Notes: a model not told the origin generated them from the letters alone. DNA of 64,000 bases from Gallionella sp. (GCA_030652475.1 JAUSAO010000010.1:1-64000), one strand, 5' to 3'; shown: positions 48,410 through 57,165, counted from the stretch's first letter. Numbers and translations are program-made.

Positions 48410-49597
48410 ATGAGCCTTTTTCAGCAACCGGCTCAAACCGGGCCGCGCGAAGTGTTGACACCTTTCAGACCCATTCCGCTGGAGGTACCAGAGGGGATGA
48501 AGCACAACGAGTTTTTCAACAGCACCGAAAACCTTAACGATCTGGTGAACAATAACGGTTTGCTGATTAATCCGGAAAATCTGTTGCTCTATCGTAAGGC
48601 GCTGGGGCACAGCACCGAGTTTGATTGTTCCATTATTTACAATACCTCCAGGACGATACTCAATCCCCTGGGACGACCGGTGCGGCGCACGCAGGTTGCG
48701 GACAACGTGAAGCATGTGTGGAACCGGATGAATCAGATCATCATCGATTACATGCTGGAGCAATATCCGGATCCGGACGAGGCGCTGATTCTGGCGGGTG
48801 AGGCGAGTCTGGATGCGACCTGGCCGCTGACCTCCCCGGGTGTGCCCAGCATACGCATGCTGCACAACCATTTTGTGGTTTTCCCCAAGCAACAGTTGCG
48901 CAATGCCCGGCTGGCTGACAGTAACAACCCCAACCTGACCGACGGCGGCCAGCACAGTTTATTTCAGGCCTATATGCGCGATGTGTATCGCGAGTTTTTC
49001 GCCAGGGCGCTGAATCTGAAAATTTTAAAGCCGGTGAGCGGAGATGATGCCCGCATCGGCCTGACCGGATATCCGCAGGGATTACCCAGCTGGGAGATAC
49101 AGGGCGGGGCGGATGCACTCCGGGATGTGCATTTCTGGCGGGAATATGATGAGGTGCTGAAGGGCTTTATCGACTTTTACCGTACTTTTTTCTCGCAAGT
49201 TTCTACGCATAACGCGCCCATGCTGCCAGATGTTTATTTTCCGGAACAGGTGGAGAGCGTGCTGCTGTTCAACAACGATTTTATGAAAACCGCGAAAAAA
49301 GTGCGTAATCACTGCATCGCGGATGTGAAGTATGCCAGTGCGATACGCTGGCAGCCCGCATTCAAGCAACTGATTTATCGCAATGATGCGGGCAGGTTGA
49401 TCGTGACCATCAGCCAAAATTCCATAGGCAATGCGATTACCGAATTACTGGGTGTAGTGGTGAGCCGCAGCCCGGATGCTGAGGCCTATGCCAAGTTTGA
49501 GCCTGCGTTGATCGAACGCCTGCTTGAGGTGCGCCGCCGCCTAATCGATGCTGATCTGGGTGAGGGTATAGCCACAGCATACTGGCCCAGTGAATAA
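48410..49597 (+). CDS. Unrecognised conserved-type protein, 395 aa
   Basis: I cannot assign a family. The protein is soluble, without signal or membrane helices. It is rich in His, Asn and aromatics: PEGMKHNEFFNSTENLNDLV, YNTSRTILNPLGRPVRRTQ, MLHNHFVVFPKQQLRNARL, YPQGLPSWEIQGG and FNNDFMKTAKKVRNHC. The LHNHFVVFP element resembles HIT/GalT nucleotidyl-transfer motifs but lacks the full HxHxH pattern. Its size and good coding character indicate a real enzyme-like protein. The start at 48410 follows GGAGAAAGAG; an extension to 48230 is possible. The 233-nt gap before it holds nothing recognisable. Confidence 0.75.
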   Translation: MSLFQQPAQTGPREVLTPFRPIPLEVPEGMKHNEFFNSTENLNDLVNNNGLLINPENLLLYRKALGHSTEFDCSIIYNTSRTILNPLGRPVRRTQVADNVKHVWNRMNQIIIDYMLEQYPDPDEALILAGEASLDATWPLTSPGVPSIRMLHNHFVVFPKQQLRNARLADSNNPNLTDGGQHSLFQAYMRDVYREFFARALNLKILKPVSGDDARIGLTGYPQGLPSWEIQGGADALRDVHFWREYDEVLKGFIDFYRTFFSQVSTHNAPMLPDVYFPEQVESVLLFNNDFMKTAKKVRNHCIADVKYASAIRWQPAFKQLIYRNDAGRLIVTISQNSIGNAITELLGVVVSRSPDAEAYAKFEPALIERLLEVRRRLIDADLGEGIATAYWPSE

Positions 49598-49693
49598 GGG
49601 CTAGGGAGATGACAGGAGTATAATGCTTGACTGATTTTGTCGGGCAATATATAGTCATTCCCTAATATTAACTTTATGTGAAAGGTTGTGAAT

Positions 49694-49987
49694 ATGGAAC
49701 TCCCAAATCGTGATGGTGATGGTTATCTGGTTGATATGAGTGACTGGTCGGAGGAGATCGGTCGTGCGATGGCCGAGGTGGATGGTTATGAGCTTAATGA
49801 TAAAAAGTGGGAGCAGATCATGAAGGCGCGTGAGTATTACGAGCAATTCGGTTCGGTGCCGCCGATACGCAAGTTCGCCAAGCACATCGGCGAAGACCAG
49901 AAGGAGGTCTTTGAGTTGTGGATGACTGGACCGATGAAGCCGATAACCAAGTACGGCGGTATGCCCAAGCCGACGGGTTGCGTTTGA
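49694..49987 (+). CDS. tusE: TusE/DsrC-family sulfur-transfer protein
   Basis: This 97-residue protein has the DsrC/TusE fold sequence: NRDGDGYLVDMSDWSEEIGR, HIGEDQKEVFELWM and the C-terminal arm PKPTGCV with the penultimate conserved Cys. The second Cys of sulfite-reductase DsrC, about ten residues earlier, is absent, so it resembles TusE, which passes sulfur to MnmA for tRNA thiolation. tusBCD and dsr genes are not in the window, so its partners are unknown. Confidence 0.88.
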   Translation: MELPNRDGDGYLVDMSDWSEEIGRAMAEVDGYELNDKKWEQIMKAREYYEQFGSVPPIRKFAKHIGEDQKEVFELWMTGPMKPITKYGGMPKPTGCV

Positions 49988-49990
49988 GTA

Positions 49991-50018
49991 TAATCAGCCG
50001 TTTTCAGACGGCTGATTA
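49991..50018 (+). terminator. Stem-loop after tusE
   Basis: TAATCAGCCGT (49991-50001) and ACGGCTGATTA (50008-50018) form an 11-bp perfect stem with a 6-nt loop, 3 nt past the tusE stop. The following TAATTCC is a poor T-run, so it is a likely but weak terminator. Confidence 0.65.
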
Positions 50019-50190
50019 ATTCCGGGCAGACCATGTCTGCCGGAATAAGGATACGGAACTCGTCCGGATGCACATTCGAGCATTTCTTTGAGAACACACC
50101 ACCATGGTCGGCCAGCCCACTCTGATGACGCTGCCCGCAAATAGTTCACCCACAGCCCGGATGTCGAAACTGCGCTGCGCTCGTTTTTAC

Positions 50191-50220
50191 GAGAATGACA
50201 AATAAATCAGCCTCTCCTTA
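50191..50220. repeat. Partial relic of the MITE-like element
   Basis: The sequence GAGAATGACAAATAAATCAG followed by CCTCTCCTTA matches the right terminal end of copy B (GATGACGAATAAATCAGC, then ATCTCCTTA) with a few changes. Only one end is present. The 290-nt gap between tusE and the amidotransferase holds this and the tusE stem-loop, and no other gene. Confidence 0.6.
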
Positions 50221-50277
50221 ATCCCTTATCTCTCTCCGTAAGCGATAATCCGGGTTGCGAATTTATTGGAGTTTTGC

Positions 50278-52062
50278 ATGTGCGGTATTTGCGGTGAATT
50301 ACGCTTCGATCAGCTTGCGCCCGACATGGAGGCGCTCAAGCGCATGACTGCGCGTCTGGCGCGGCGTGGGCCGGATCACGAGGGTTACTATAGCGATGGC
50401 CCGCTGGCAATGGGCCATCGGCGACTGGCGGTCATCGATCTTTCCAGCCACGCAGACCAGCCCATGGTGGACGAAGACTTGCGTCTGGCACTGGTGTTCA
50501 ACGGCACGATCTATAACTATAAAGAACTGCGCGCTGAATTACGGGAGATGGGCTACGCGTTCTTTTCCGAGGGCGACACCGAGGTGATTCTCAAGGCGTA
50601 TCACGCCTGGGGCGAGCAATGCGTGCAGCGCTTTTACGGCATGTTCGCCTTCGTCATCTGGGATTTACGTGACAAATCACTGTTCCTTGCGCGCGACCGG
50701 CTGGGTATCAAACCGCTGTATCACACGCTGGACGCAGCCCGGCTGCGTTTTGCTTCTACGCCGCAAGCCTTGCTGGCGGGCGGTGGAGTGGATACCCGTC
50801 TCGATCTGCTGGCGCTGCATCAGCATTTTACCCTGCACGGCGTGGTGCCCGCCCCGCGTACGATACTTCAGGGAATAAAGAAATTGCCTCCTGCGCATAC
50901 TTTGCGCTTTTCTGCATCAGGTGAGGTAACACAGCGTCGATATTGGACGCTGGATGCGACCCGACCCGAGCAAACGCTTTCCGAACAGGATTGGCTGGAC
51001 GCAACGCGCACGGTATTGCGGCGTGCGGTGGAACGCCATCGTCTGGCCTCAGATGTGCCTATAGGCGTGCTGCTTTCGGGCGGACTGGATTCGAGCCTGT
51101 TGGTGGCGCTTCTGGCCGAGCATACGGATGAGCTGAACACGTTTTCCATAGGCTTCGAGCAAGTGGCTGGCGAGCAGGCAGACGAGTTTGAATATTCCGA
51201 TTTTGTGGCCAAACTTTTTAATACCCGACATCACAAATTTTCATTACCCAACGCAGAAATGCTCGGCCATTTGCCGGATGTGATCGCGCAGATGTCCGAG
51301 CCGATGCCGAGTTACGATGTCGCCGCATTTTATCTGCTGGGTGAGCAGGTGTCACACGAGCTTAAAGTGGTGCTGGCGGGGCAGGGCGCGGATGAGGTGT
51401 TCGGCGGCTACTTCTGGTATCCGCGCATGGCGGCGGAAAACGGCACACCCGTGGAGCGCTTTGCGCGTCATTACTTCGATCGCGATCATGCCGAATATCT
51501 GGAAATGATGACGGAAGATTACGATATCCCGGACGTTACTACCGCATGGGTGGAGGAGCAGTTGCAACAACCGGGTGCGGCTGAATTCCTCGACCAGGTT
51601 TTGCGTCTGGACGTAACGCGTTTGATGGTGGACGATCCGGTGAAACGCGTGGACAACATGACGATGGCCTGGGGGCTGGAGGCGCGCGTGCCGTTTCTCG
51701 ATCACGAGTTGGTGGAGTTGGCTGCAAAAATGCCGCCTGAACTGAAGCTGAAGGAGGGCGGCAAGTTTCCGATCAAGGCGGTGGCGCGCGGCCTCATTCC
51801 AGACGCGGTGATAGATCGCCCCAAGGGCTATTTTCCGGTGCCTGCGCTGAAGTATCTGCGCGGTGATTTCCTAGAACGGATACGCGGTATCCTGAATTCA
51901 GAGGCTTGTATCAGGCGTGGCCTGTATCGGCGCAGTTATGTGGAGAAATTACTCGCCGCGCCCGAAGTGCATCTGACGCGTATCCAGGGCAGCAAGTTGT
52001 GGCATCTTGCCTTGCTGGAATGGTGGCTGCAGATCAATGTGGATTCAGTAGCTAGTAGCTAG
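50278..52062 (+). CDS. N-acetylglutaminylglutamine amidotransferase-type AsnB protein
   Basis: This 594-residue class II glutamine amidotransferase/asparagine synthetase has the nucleophile Cys2 (MCGICGELRF) and the ATP-PPi motif LLSGGLDSSLLV near residue 265. Later stretches (GQGADEVFGGYFWYPRM, DDPVKRVDNMTMAWGLEAR, PKGYFPVPALKYL, RIQGSKLWHLALLEWW) match enzymes that amidate the osmolyte NAGGN. The usual partner ligase/acetyltransferase gene is not next to it, so ordinary asparagine synthesis remains possible. Its last codons and stop lie inside a 7-bp tandem repeat. Confidence 0.85.
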   Translation: MCGICGELRFDQLAPDMEALKRMTARLARRGPDHEGYYSDGPLAMGHRRLAVIDLSSHADQPMVDEDLRLALVFNGTIYNYKELRAELREMGYAFFSEGDTEVILKAYHAWGEQCVQRFYGMFAFVIWDLRDKSLFLARDRLGIKPLYHTLDAARLRFASTPQALLAGGGVDTRLDLLALHQHFTLHGVVPAPRTILQGIKKLPPAHTLRFSASGEVTQRRYWTLDATRPEQTLSEQDWLDATRTVLRRAVERHRLASDVPIGVLLSGGLDSSLLVALLAEHTDELNTFSIGFEQVAGEQADEFEYSDFVAKLFNTRHHKFSLPNAEMLGHLPDVIAQMSEPMPSYDVAAFYLLGEQVSHELKVVLAGQGADEVFGGYFWYPRMAAENGTPVERFARHYFDRDHAEYLEMMTEDYDIPDVTTAWVEEQLQQPGAAEFLDQVLRLDVTRLMVDDPVKRVDNMTMAWGLEARVPFLDHELVELAAKMPPELKLKEGGKFPIKAVARGLIPDAVIDRPKGYFPVPALKYLRGDFLERIRGILNSEACIRRGLYRRSYVEKLLAAPEVHLTRIQGSKLWHLALLEWWLQINVDSVASS

Positions 52063-52088
52063 TAGCTAGTAGCTAGTAGCTAGTAGCT
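52047..52088. repeat. Six copies of a 7-bp tandem repeat, AGTAGCT
   Basis: Six perfect AGTAGCT units run from 52047 to 52088. They contain the stop codon of the rightward amidotransferase (TAG, 52060-52062) and the stop and last codons of the leftward methyltransferase (52073). Because 7 is not a multiple of 3, gain or loss of a unit would alter both protein tails. Confidence 0.9.
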
Positions 52089-53230
52089 GGTTTTGTTGTC
52101 AGCCGCCAAAGCGAGGTCAGTTCTGCCGCACGCGCCAGGTGTAGCGGGTCGCTGGCGTCAGAAACGCGGGGGTGGTGCGGTTTTACATCGGTTTTCCCTA
52201 TGACCTGCAAGCCGGCTGCAGTTATCGCGGCAAGCAGTTCGGTGCGCGTGCGCAGACCCAGATGCTCGGCCAGGTCGGAGAGCACCAGCCAGCCTTCTCC
52301 TCCGGTCTCCAGATGTTCGGCCAGTCCATTGAGGAATCCGAGCAGCATGCGACTATCCGGGTCGAATACGGCGTATTCAAGCGGCGAACTGGGCCGCGCC
52401 GGAACCCACGGTGGGTTGCATATGATCAAGGCTGCGCGTCCTTTCGGGAATAGGTTAGCCTGCATTACTTCAACTTGTGCGGTCAGTCCCAGACGCGTCA
52501 AATTTTCGCGCGCACAGGCCAGTGCGCGCTGATCCTGGTCGGTGGCGACGATGTGTTTTATGCCGCGCCGTGCCAGCACGGCGGCCAGTACGCCGCTGCC
52601 CGTGCCGATGTCGAAGGCGACGGATCGAACATCGGTCAGTTTGGGGAGGGGTGCATCATTCACCAGGCCTACGTACTCGCCGCGTATTGGCGCAAATACG
52701 CCGTAATGCGGATGAATACGTGTATTTAGCGCGGGAACGTCGACGCCATTTTTGCGCCACTCGTGCGCCCCTATCAATCCCAGCAATCCGCGCAGCGGCG
52801 CAACATAGTGCTCTGTTGCAGTACCGTAAGCTTCCGTGCAAGCCTGATGCACATCGGGCGCGCGACGCAAAGGGATGCTGTGGTCGGCATTGAACGGCAG
52901 CAGCAACATGCCCAGAGTGCGGGCGCGCTGAGATTGAGCCTGACGATGCAGATGGAATGCTTCGGAAGGGGAGGCGGCTATTTTTTTATTTTTTTTGGGT
53001 TTCTGGTTTGCGCGTCGTGTCATCGCCTGCAGCAGTTGGCGTGCGTTCTGAAAATCTCCGCGCCACAGCAGCGCGGTGCCTTCACAGGCCAAACGATAAG
53101 CGGCATCGGCGGTGATGCGATCATCGGCGATAAGCACTTTCCTGGGCGCTGGCGTGTCGCTTTCCGAGCGCCAGCGGGCAGCGTGATCTGCGCCTGATTC
53201 GTTCCAGTGGATTATCGGAAAGTCGTTCAT
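52073..53230 (-). CDS. SAM-dependent methyltransferase (N5-glutamine/RlmG-like NPPW type)
   Basis: This 385-residue protein has a C-terminal methyltransferase domain (about 190-370) with the SAM motif FDIGTGSGVLAAVLARRG, ATDQDQRALACARENL and the catalytic NPPW in LIICNPPWVP. The N-terminal half, with a basic stretch (RRANQKPKKNKKIAAS), is unlike typical PrmC. NPPW enzymes modify rRNA bases or protein Gln/Asn; the target is unknown. It starts directly after the RIO kinase stop region on the same strand and ends in the tandem repeat. Confidence 0.83.
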   Translation of the reverse strand: MNDFPIIHWNESGADHAARWRSESDTPAPRKVLIADDRITADAAYRLACEGTALLWRGDFQNARQLLQAMTRRANQKPKKNKKIAASPSEAFHLHRQAQSQRARTLGMLLLPFNADHSIPLRRAPDVHQACTEAYGTATEHYVAPLRGLLGLIGAHEWRKNGVDVPALNTRIHPHYGVFAPIRGEYVGLVNDAPLPKLTDVRSVAFDIGTGSGVLAAVLARRGIKHIVATDQDQRALACARENLTRLGLTAQVEVMQANLFPKGRAALIICNPPWVPARPSSPLEYAVFDPDSRMLLGFLNGLAEHLETGGEGWLVLSDLAEHLGLRTRTELLAAITAAGLQVIGKTDVKPHHPRVSDASDPLHLARAAELTSLWRLTTKPATSY

Positions 53231-54091
53231 CTAACGGCCTTCCTCTCTTTTTAGCTGCTGATAGCGCAGTTTGGCAGCGTGATCGTCACGTGCCGACGTT
53301 ATTTCGCGCATCACGGAGTTTACGTCAGCGTCCTGTTCGCGTTGCTCGAAGCGACCGGTCAGCGGTGTGTCGGGAAAAAGTTCGCCGCGCTGATAGATCG
53401 CCCATATTTCCTTGCCGTACTGTGTGGTGCGTAGTTCGGGTGCGAATTGGCCAAAATAATTGGCCAGATTATCGACATCACGTTCCAACATGCGGCTGGC
53501 ATTGTTGTTGGCTGCAGCATCCACAGCCTGCGGCAGGTCGATGATCACCGGACCATGGGCATCGACCAGAATATTAAATTCGGACAGGTCGCCGTGGACG
53601 ATACCCGCGCACAGCATCAGCACCACTTCGCGTATCAGTCTGGCGTGGAATTCCCGTGCCTGTTCCTCAGTCAATTCCAGGTCGTTAAGTCTGGGGGCGG
53701 CGGCACCGTCCGCATCGGTTACCAGTTCCATCAGCAGCACACCTTCATAAAAACCAAATGGGTGCGGAACGCGCACGCCTGCTGCAGCGAGTTTATACAA
53801 GGCGTCGACTTCGGCATGTTGCCAGGCTGTTTCCTGTTCCTTGCGGCCATAACGCGTGCCTTTTTCCATGGCGCGTGCCTGACGGCTGTTTTTTACCTTG
53901 CGCCCTTCGGTGTAGTGAACCGCCTGATGGAAGCCACGCTGGTTGGCTTCCTTGTACACTTTGGCGCAACGGACTTCGTCGCCGCACTGCACGACATAGA
54001 CGGTGGCTTCTTTGCCGCTCATAAGCTGACGCAAGACCATGTCTACCAGGCCATCCTCAACGAGGGGAACTATTCTCTTCGGTGTTTTCAT
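53231..54091 (-). CDS. RIO-family serine protein kinase
   Basis: This 286-residue atypical kinase has the flexible nucleotide loop SGKEATVYVV near residue 26, the ion-pair Lys in CAKVYKEA, the catalytic HGDLSEFNILVD and the metal loop IIDLPQAVD. RIO proteins in eukaryotes act in ribosome maturation, and the neighbouring RbgA GTPase gene gives the bacterial one a plausible ribosome link. Start 54091 lies 7 nt past the RbgA stop; an earlier GTG would overlap that gene. Confidence 0.9.
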   Translation of the reverse strand: MKTPKRIVPLVEDGLVDMVLRQLMSGKEATVYVVQCGDEVRCAKVYKEANQRGFHQAVHYTEGRKVKNSRQARAMEKGTRYGRKEQETAWQHAEVDALYKLAAAGVRVPHPFGFYEGVLLMELVTDADGAAAPRLNDLELTEEQAREFHARLIREVVLMLCAGIVHGDLSEFNILVDAHGPVIIDLPQAVDAAANNNASRMLERDVDNLANYFGQFAPELRTTQYGKEIWAIYQRGELFPDTPLTGRFEQREQDADVNSVMREITSARDDHAAKLRYQQLKREEGR

Positions 54092-54098
54092 CGCGGTT

Positions 54099-55022
54099 TT
54101 ATGATTCGTCTGGCTCGCCGCGTAGCGAGTGTACACGGGGTTTTACCGGATTTTCCAGTGCGTATTTGATCATCGCCTCGCGCGTCGCGGGTGATTCAAG
54201 GCTGATTCTACCCAGCTTGCCAGCGCGATATTCGGTCAGCAGGATGATAGACGCTTTTTCCATATCCAGTTCGCCGCCACGGCCTTTGAGCAGACAGCCC
54301 CGTTTTCTGGCGACTGCTTCGATCAGGCCGATGCCGTCCATTTCGCTGACATCAAGGCCAAAGCGTTCGGCGAGACGTTGCGGATAACGCGCCAGCAGGT
54401 TATTGGCGAGGTGTTCGGCGATTTCTTCCTCAATCACGGCGTTGCGTCCGATGGCGTGTATTGCGGCGAGCATAAAGCCGTCTTCTTCATGCTCGATCTT
54501 CGGCCACATCAGGCCGGGGGAGTCGGTCAACGTCATGTGATCGTTAATTTTGTGGCACTGTTGTGATTTGGTCACGGCGGGTTCGTCGCCAACATTGGCG
54601 ACGCGTCGTTTGAGCAGCATGTTCATCAGCGTTGATTTGCCGACGTTGGGTATGCCCATAATCATCATGCGTAGCGGCTTGTGGTTGTTGTCGCGGTGCG
54701 GGGCGAGCGGCTGGCATAGCCTGGGCACGCGCGCAGCATCAGTCGCGCTTTTACAGCTGAGTGCAACGGCATTAACACCTTCCTGCCTGTTGTAGAAGTC
54801 CAGCCATTGTTGCGTGGTGTCAGGATCAGCAAGATCGATTTTATTAAGTATCTTCAGGCAGGGGCGCTGGCGGTGTTCGCGCAACTCCCTGATCATCGGA
54901 TTGCAGCTCGCCTCGGGTGCACGCGCATCCAGCACTTCGATGATGACATCGGTGTGCTCCATTGTTTCAGCCGCTTTTCTGCGCGCCGAGGTCATGTGAC
55001 CGGGAAACCATTGTATTGCCAT
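54099..55022 (-). CDS. ylqF: Ribosome biogenesis GTPase YlqF/RbgA
   Basis: RbgA helps late 50S subunit assembly. The 307-residue protein has the circularly permuted G motifs: G4 LNKIDLAD near residue 60, G1 GIPNVGKSTLMNML near 124, and G3 DSPGLMWPK near 170. It opens with the typical IQWFPGHMTSARRK. It precedes the RIO kinase on the same strand by 7 nt. Confidence 0.94.
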   Translation of the reverse strand: MAIQWFPGHMTSARRKAAETMEHTDVIIEVLDARAPEASCNPMIRELREHRQRPCLKILNKIDLADPDTTQQWLDFYNRQEGVNAVALSCKSATDAARVPRLCQPLAPHRDNNHKPLRMMIMGIPNVGKSTLMNMLLKRRVANVGDEPAVTKSQQCHKINDHMTLTDSPGLMWPKIEHEEDGFMLAAIHAIGRNAVIEEEIAEHLANNLLARYPQRLAERFGLDVSEMDGIGLIEAVARKRGCLLKGRGGELDMEKASIILLTEYRAGKLGRISLESPATREAMIKYALENPVKPRVHSLRGEPDES

Positions 55023-55043
55023 GAGAGATTTGCGCCTTTAAAT

Positions 55044-55769
55044 TTATTTGGTGAATGGTGCTGTCAGCAACGCCATTTGCGATGCGTCCAGATAACACCA
55101 TTCGCCTGCGGATAGTTGCAGCGCATCAAGTCTGAGGTTGCCGATCTGCGAACGGGTTAGTGCGGTGCAATGATTCCCGGCCGCCGCCAGCATGCGCTTG
55201 ACCTGATGGTATTTGCCCTGTTCCAGCACGATTTCCAGATGATTTTCGTCCATCATCCGGCAAGTCTCAGCTGCCAGCGGTGCAGGCTCATCGTGCAATT
55301 TAACGCCTGTTAACAACAGTTCGATCAGTTCGGGTGTCACCGGGTCATGTGTGGCGGCAACATAGACCTTGGGGACATGATGTTTGGGTGAAGACTGGCT
55401 GTGGATGAACGCACCATCATCCGACATCAGCAACAAGCCGGTGGTGTCGTGATCGAGTCGGCCAACCGGCTGCACATCGCGCCGGGTAAATTGATCCGGC
55501 AGGATGGTCAACACGCCGGGATGATGGCTGGGCTTGCGGGAACATTCAAAATTCGCCGGTTTGTTCAGGGCGACATACACATGTTCACGATAGTTCCAGA
55601 GTTCGTCGAGAACCGTGAATTCCAGCTTGTCTGTTTCAATTTGGATATTCGTGTCGGTGAAAATCGTGCCTGCGATACTGACTTCGCCACGTGCGATCAA
55701 TTCGCGGCACCACTTGCGCGTGCCAAAGCCCTGCGTGTGCAGAATGCGGTCTAAGGTTAATTTACTCAT
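55044..55769 (-). CDS. rsuA: RsuA-family 16S rRNA pseudouridine synthase
   Basis: RsuA converts U516 of 16S rRNA to pseudouridine. The 241-residue protein has an N-terminal S4 domain (about 1-60), and the catalytic Asp in GRLDHDTTGLLLMSDDG near residue 100. The HQVKRMLAAAGNH motif sits in the C-terminal half. RluE/RluF-type specificity cannot be excluded. Same strand as ylqF, 21 nt upstream. Confidence 0.9.
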   Translation of the reverse strand: MSKLTLDRILHTQGFGTRKWCRELIARGEVSIAGTIFTDTNIQIETDKLEFTVLDELWNYREHVYVALNKPANFECSRKPSHHPGVLTILPDQFTRRDVQPVGRLDHDTTGLLLMSDDGAFIHSQSSPKHHVPKVYVAATHDPVTPELIELLLTGVKLHDEPAPLAAETCRMMDENHLEIVLEQGKYHQVKRMLAAAGNHCTALTRSQIGNLRLDALQLSAGEWCYLDASQMALLTAPFTK

Positions 55770-55843
55770 CTTGTAACTTTAACAGAATCGTGACGCTATC
55801 GTGAATATCGCTCACCAGTCAACACACCTGCTAGAATCACAAA

Positions 55844-56125
55844 ATGCAACCCACTGTCCTGATCAATCAACACCGCCAGACCGCACTTGTCGTTGCCGCG
55901 AGTGGCAAGAAATTGCTGGTCGTGGAATTGCTCAAGGGTAAATTGACTGTCACCGCCTTGTCTGCGAAAGACATCGAGAGGCGCGGTTACAATGTCAGCG
56001 ACTACCCGCCCGTGCAAGCGGCGCAAGCCTATTTGGCCCACGCGGCCGGTGTAAGCGAGCGCGCCAGAGGCTATCTGCAAGAAGTGGTAAGAGGGGAATT
56101 TTCCGGCGTATTGACCTTCGAGTAA
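55844..56125 (+). CDS. Conserved hypothetical protein, 93 aa
   Basis: I do not recognise this family. The protein is soluble, starting with alternating strands (TALVVAASGKKLLVVELLKG) and then helices (AAQAYLAHAAGVSERARGYL). It ends EFSGVLTFE. It is a single gene between leftward operons; the ATG is preceded by no strong Shine-Dalgarno, but the codon pattern is coding-like. Confidence 0.62.
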   Translation: MQPTVLINQHRQTALVVAASGKKLLVVELLKGKLTVTALSAKDIERRGYNVSDYPPVQAAQAYLAHAAGVSERARGYLQEVVRGEFSGVLTFE

Positions 56126-56142
56126 ATTTAACGTCAATGCGG

Positions 56143-56526
56143 CTAACCCGGAAATTTGCCGTCCACATATAACCAGTGCCCATCTTCACGCACGAACCGG
56201 CTTATTTCGTGTAGCTTGTGAGCGCGTCCAGCGGTTTTATAACGTGCGATGAATTCCACTGTTGCGCGGTCTGAAGATTCCACGGCGTGTTTTTTCACTT
56301 GCAGGCCCAGCCACTTTGTCGTTTCGCCTGCAAGATTGAGCGTTGCCGGACGTGTGCCGGGATGCCAGGTGGCGAGCAGATAGCCTTCCAGTTTCAATAC
56401 GTAAGCGCTGTAGCGCGAGCGCATTAGCGTTTCTGCATCCGGTGCAGGTGCGCCGTTGTGATAGCCGCCGCAGCAATTCGCATAGTCTCCCCCGCCGCAG
56501 GGGCAGGCGCTTAGTTTTGTTCCCAT
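56143..56526 (-). CDS. YchJ-family SEC-C motif protein
   Basis: This 127-residue protein opens with a zinc-binding SEC-C-like motif, CPCGGGDYANCCGGYH, and continues with the YchJ domain (LMRSRYSAYVLKLEGYLLATWHPGTRP, then GRAHKLHEISRFVREDGHWLYVDG). Function is unknown in the family. Start 56526 lies inside the yaeQ 3' end, giving a 16-nt overlap and likely coupling. Confidence 0.86.
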   Translation of the reverse strand: MGTKLSACPCGGGDYANCCGGYHNGAPAPDAETLMRSRYSAYVLKLEGYLLATWHPGTRPATLNLAGETTKWLGLQVKKHAVESSDRATVEFIARYKTAGRAHKLHEISRFVREDGHWLYVDGKFPG

Positions 56527-57080
56527 GACTGGCCGGATGGCAGTTTGCCATGCCACACCACGGGTTCGATTTCCACTACACCGTCTTCGCTGGTCATCAT
56601 TAGGCCTCCCTCCTGCAGTGTGCATTGCAGTTGCATGGTGCGGTCGGCCAGTTTCGCCAGCGCCTGAGTGTCGTCGCTTGGTAATCTGAGCACGGTGAGA
56701 TTGTTCAGGCGCGTCAGTTTGCTGCGATTTTCATTCCACCAAATGTCGGCAGCACGTCCGTAACTGATTACCACTACTTGTGTCGAGCGGCCACAGGCTT
56801 TGCGAATGGCGCGTTCGTCGGGCAAGCCGACTACGATCCAGCGTTCAATCGCACCCGTCAGATCTTTTTGCCACAGGTCGGGTTCGTCATCGCCGCTGAT
56901 GCCCTGAGCAAAGGTCAATGCTGGGTCGGCATACAGCGCGAAAGCGAACAAACGTACCATCATGCGTTCCTCGGTTTCGGAAGGGTGCTGCGCCAGTGTC
57001 AATGCGTGGTCGGCGTAGTAATAGCGACCCATGTCGGCGATCTGTAGGGCGGCTTTGAAAACGGTTGCTTTGATGGCCAT
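56511..57080 (-). CDS. yaeQ: YaeQ-family protein
   Basis: This 189-residue protein fits the YaeQ family, a PD-(D/E)XK-like fold of unproven role. Features are FKAALQIADMGRYYYADHALTLAQHPSETEERMMVRL, then DEPDLWQKDLTGAIERWIVVGLPDERAIRKACGR, with candidate Asp/Glu/Lys positions. It lies divergently from hemA, 105 nt away. Confidence 0.88.
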   Translation of the reverse strand: MAIKATVFKAALQIADMGRYYYADHALTLAQHPSETEERMMVRLFAFALYADPALTFAQGISGDDEPDLWQKDLTGAIERWIVVGLPDERAIRKACGRSTQVVVISYGRAADIWWNENRSKLTRLNNLTVLRLPSDDTQALAKLADRTMQLQCTLQEGGLMMTSEDGVVEIEPVVWHGKLPSGQSWEQN

Positions 57081-57159
57081 GTGATTCGTACGAAAAATTA
57101 GCAGACGCGCATTCTAGCAGGGGCTTACAGCTTGAATGGTATTGCACAGCCGTTCCGTC

Positions 57160-57165
57160 TATAAT
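57160..57165 (+). promoter_or_regulatory. Possible -10 element of hemA
   Basis: A consensus TATAAT lies 20 nt before the first possible hemA start, in the yaeQ-hemA gap. No matching -35 at the standard 17-nt spacing is clear, so support is weak. Confidence 0.3.
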
